Assembly (NCBI GenBank): GCA_013399875.1
Contig: VXAZ01003489.1
Coordinates: forward strand, 1,043,236 to 1,107,235
DNA: 64,000 nucleotides
Source of the DNA: Gymnorhina tibicen
Taxonomy: Eukaryota > Chordata > Aves > Passeriformes > Artamidae
Reading direction: 5' to 3'
In this document: positions 62,785-64,000 of the stretch, piece by piece
How positions within the stretch are numbered: the stretch's first letter is position 1
How the letters are laid out: each line of letters begins with the position of its first letter
The notes under the pieces: model-generated
Told to the model about the DNA's origin: nothing
Seen by the model: the letters and a program-made list of their open reading frames with translations, nothing else
Database searches by the model: none
Program-made: the position numbers and the translations under genes

Positions 62785-63210
62785 TGCAATGGAAAACAAG
62801 GAGGTGATTGGTGACAGCCAGCATGACTCCATCAAGGGAAAATCCTGCCTGTGACAGAGTTACAGCACTGGTGGGTAAGGGACGAGTAACAGACATCACC
62901 CACCTGCACTTGTGCAAAGCCTCGGCCCTGTCCCACACGGCATCCCTGACCCTAAACGGGAGAGAGTGGATTTGGCCCTTGGGGCACTCGGTGCATGAAG
63001 AATTGGCCGGATGGTCACACTCAGAGCTGTGGTCCGTGTCTCAGTGCCCAGGTGGAGAGCAGTGACGTGTGTTGGTCCTCAGGGGCTGGCATCGGGCCTG
63101 ATGCTGCTGCATGACTCTGGTGACGTGGGCAGTGAGAGCAGCCCCTGCAGGGACACTGGAGGAAGGGATGCCATCCACAGGGACCTTGGCAGGCTTGATC
63201 GCAGACCCAG
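62785..63210 (+). pseudogene. CR1 LINE reverse-transcriptase (ORF2) relic
   Basis: This decayed fragment comes from the CR1 ORF2 reverse-transcriptase domain, the enzyme that copies CR1 RNA at its genomic target. Recognisable pieces appear in family order but in different frames. VIGDSQH...KGKSCL is at 62804-62851, then D-VTALV-KGR..DI and L-LCKA from 62853. KNWPDGHTQ follows from 62998, then AVV..S..RWR.VT and a PQG remnant of the VPQG motif, then GRDAIHRDLGRLDR up to about 63205. The first palm aspartate expected after YL is histidine. The FADD catalytic box is missing through an internal deletion near 63140-63150, and bases are also missing after KGKSCL. All three frames are used, so it is dead. 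Neighbouring 75- to 97-codon frames are its shadows. Confidence 0.88.
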
Positions 63211-64000
63211 TCTTGATGCAATATTTGGGAAACTCTAATGAATTGTATGGATTAATTGCCATACAAGACCAGAGTGGTTTCAGGTGTGACTCTCACTGTG
63301 AGCCTGGCACCGTGTTTGCGATCCAGGAGCGCACACGGGGATCGGGTGTTAGGGTGTGGAGGGAGGTGGAAACAGGGACCCAAGGACCAAAGGCAAGTGT
63401 TTAGAGGCTTCATTAGTTAAACCATGTTCTGTCCTTCAGCTGACAGACCCCTGTGGTTGGAAGGACTGATGTGGCACTGCCTGCAAGGGCTCCTGCCAAG
63501 CTGGGAGCTGCAAACCCCACCAGTGCTGAGCAGGACCCCTCACAAGGCTGATCCTGAGGATGAGCCATGGCAACTCCACAAAAGCAAAGTTCCTCTCCTC
63601 GCTTAAACCCACCCAAATCCCTCGTACTGAAGCAAGTCATAGAATTTTCTAATGGTAATAGTCATAGGGGAATAAAAATCGTGGTGAAAGAGAGGAGGAA
63701 AATATCAGTTGTAATTACCACTTGAAAACGAGTGTGCTGGAAAAATATTATAAACATCGCTAGCATTTAGCATCATTTGGGAATATCTTGCAGGAAATGA
63801 AATGATGTAATATTAAAAATATGAAATAGTTTTATTTCCACGAGGAAATGAAAGAGTTGCACAAGGATAGTTCTTTCATAAATCATTCGCATAATATTTC
63901 TATTCTAGCATTAGTCATAAGTTCAATTATCAATAGTGTAGTGTGCCAGGAGTTGTGTTGATGAGATCGAATTATTTATGGATTTCTTTTGCCAGATTTT
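63211..64000. other. Non-coding DNA, motif-dense at the window end
   Basis: A GC-richer segment with a quadruplex motif (63337-63363) passes into AT-rich sequence from about 63630 to the end. The AT-rich part has clustered TAATGG, TAATAG, TAATTACC and CATAATATT words, a weak candidate regulatory element. No exon is supported. Confidence 0.4.
63337..63363 (+). other. G-quadruplex motif
   Basis: G-runs at 63337-63340, 63344-63346, 63352-63354 and 63361-63363 have loops of 3, 5 and 6 bases. It lies about 130 bases downstream of the CR1 reverse-transcriptase relic and is not part of the recognisable CR1 sequence. Confidence 0.6.

Noticed and set aside
1..64000. CRISPR arrays, operons, insertion sequences, phage or endogenous retrovirus genes
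   Set aside because: No regularly spaced identical repeats, no bacterial gene organisation, and no recognisable gag, pol or env-like frames or LTR pairs were seen. The only reverse-transcriptase remnant is CR1.

Overview
This window looks like vertebrate, almost certainly avian, nuclear DNA. It is AT-rich, has no operon-like gene packing, and its only recognisable interspersed repeats are CR1 LINE relics. Several of these keep the characteristic CR1 3' end, with degenerate octamers of the ATTCTATG type. No mammalian SINE or L1 sequence and no bacterial or viral gene structure was recognised. The finer lineage and the chromosomal locus could not be determined by reading.

No host protein-coding exon could be supported anywhere in the 64 kb. 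The open frames are short, mostly occur in shadow pairs on both strands, and resemble no protein family I recognise, apart from CR1-derived frames. The window therefore reads as an intergenic gene desert or the inside of a very large intron. It carries scattered AT-rich stretches dense in homeodomain-type TAATTA/TAATTG cores, which are candidate conserved regulatory elements. Only alignment to other genomes can confirm them.

Layout. 1-18670: unique AT-rich DNA with a G/T-skewed patch (about 4405-4500), a minus-strand G-quadruplex motif in a polypyrimidine tract (7713-7736), several enhancer-like patches between about 8990 and 11930, and a plus-strand G-quadruplex motif (14092-14116). 18671-18714: a 44-base run of N inside a poly-T tract. 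19050-19630: a GC-rich minisatellite whose distal part is an 84-bp higher-order repeat, open on both strands, followed by a dense CpG cluster. 19746-33670: mostly unique DNA with an AT palindrome (25616-25651) and a TTTTGGGG-like quadruplex motif (29468-29502). 33671-33728: CR1 relic. 36529-36790 and 37695-37954: a 260-bp direct duplication whose last 83 bp are identical while the rest has diverged by about 11 percent. 45781-46200: GC-rich patch with a quadruplex motif and a hairpin. 47500-48957: two CR1 3' ends pointing away from each other. 55330-55378: an 11-bp perfect hairpin embedded in a 14-bp direct repeat. 61401-61535: another CR1 3' end. About 62785-63210: a decayed CR1 reverse-transcriptase relic that uses all three frames and has lost catalytic residues.

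No undescribed biological system could be demonstrated. The observations most worth following are the duplication with its sharply bounded identical tract, the bidirectionally open 84-bp minisatellite, and the candidate regulatory patches.
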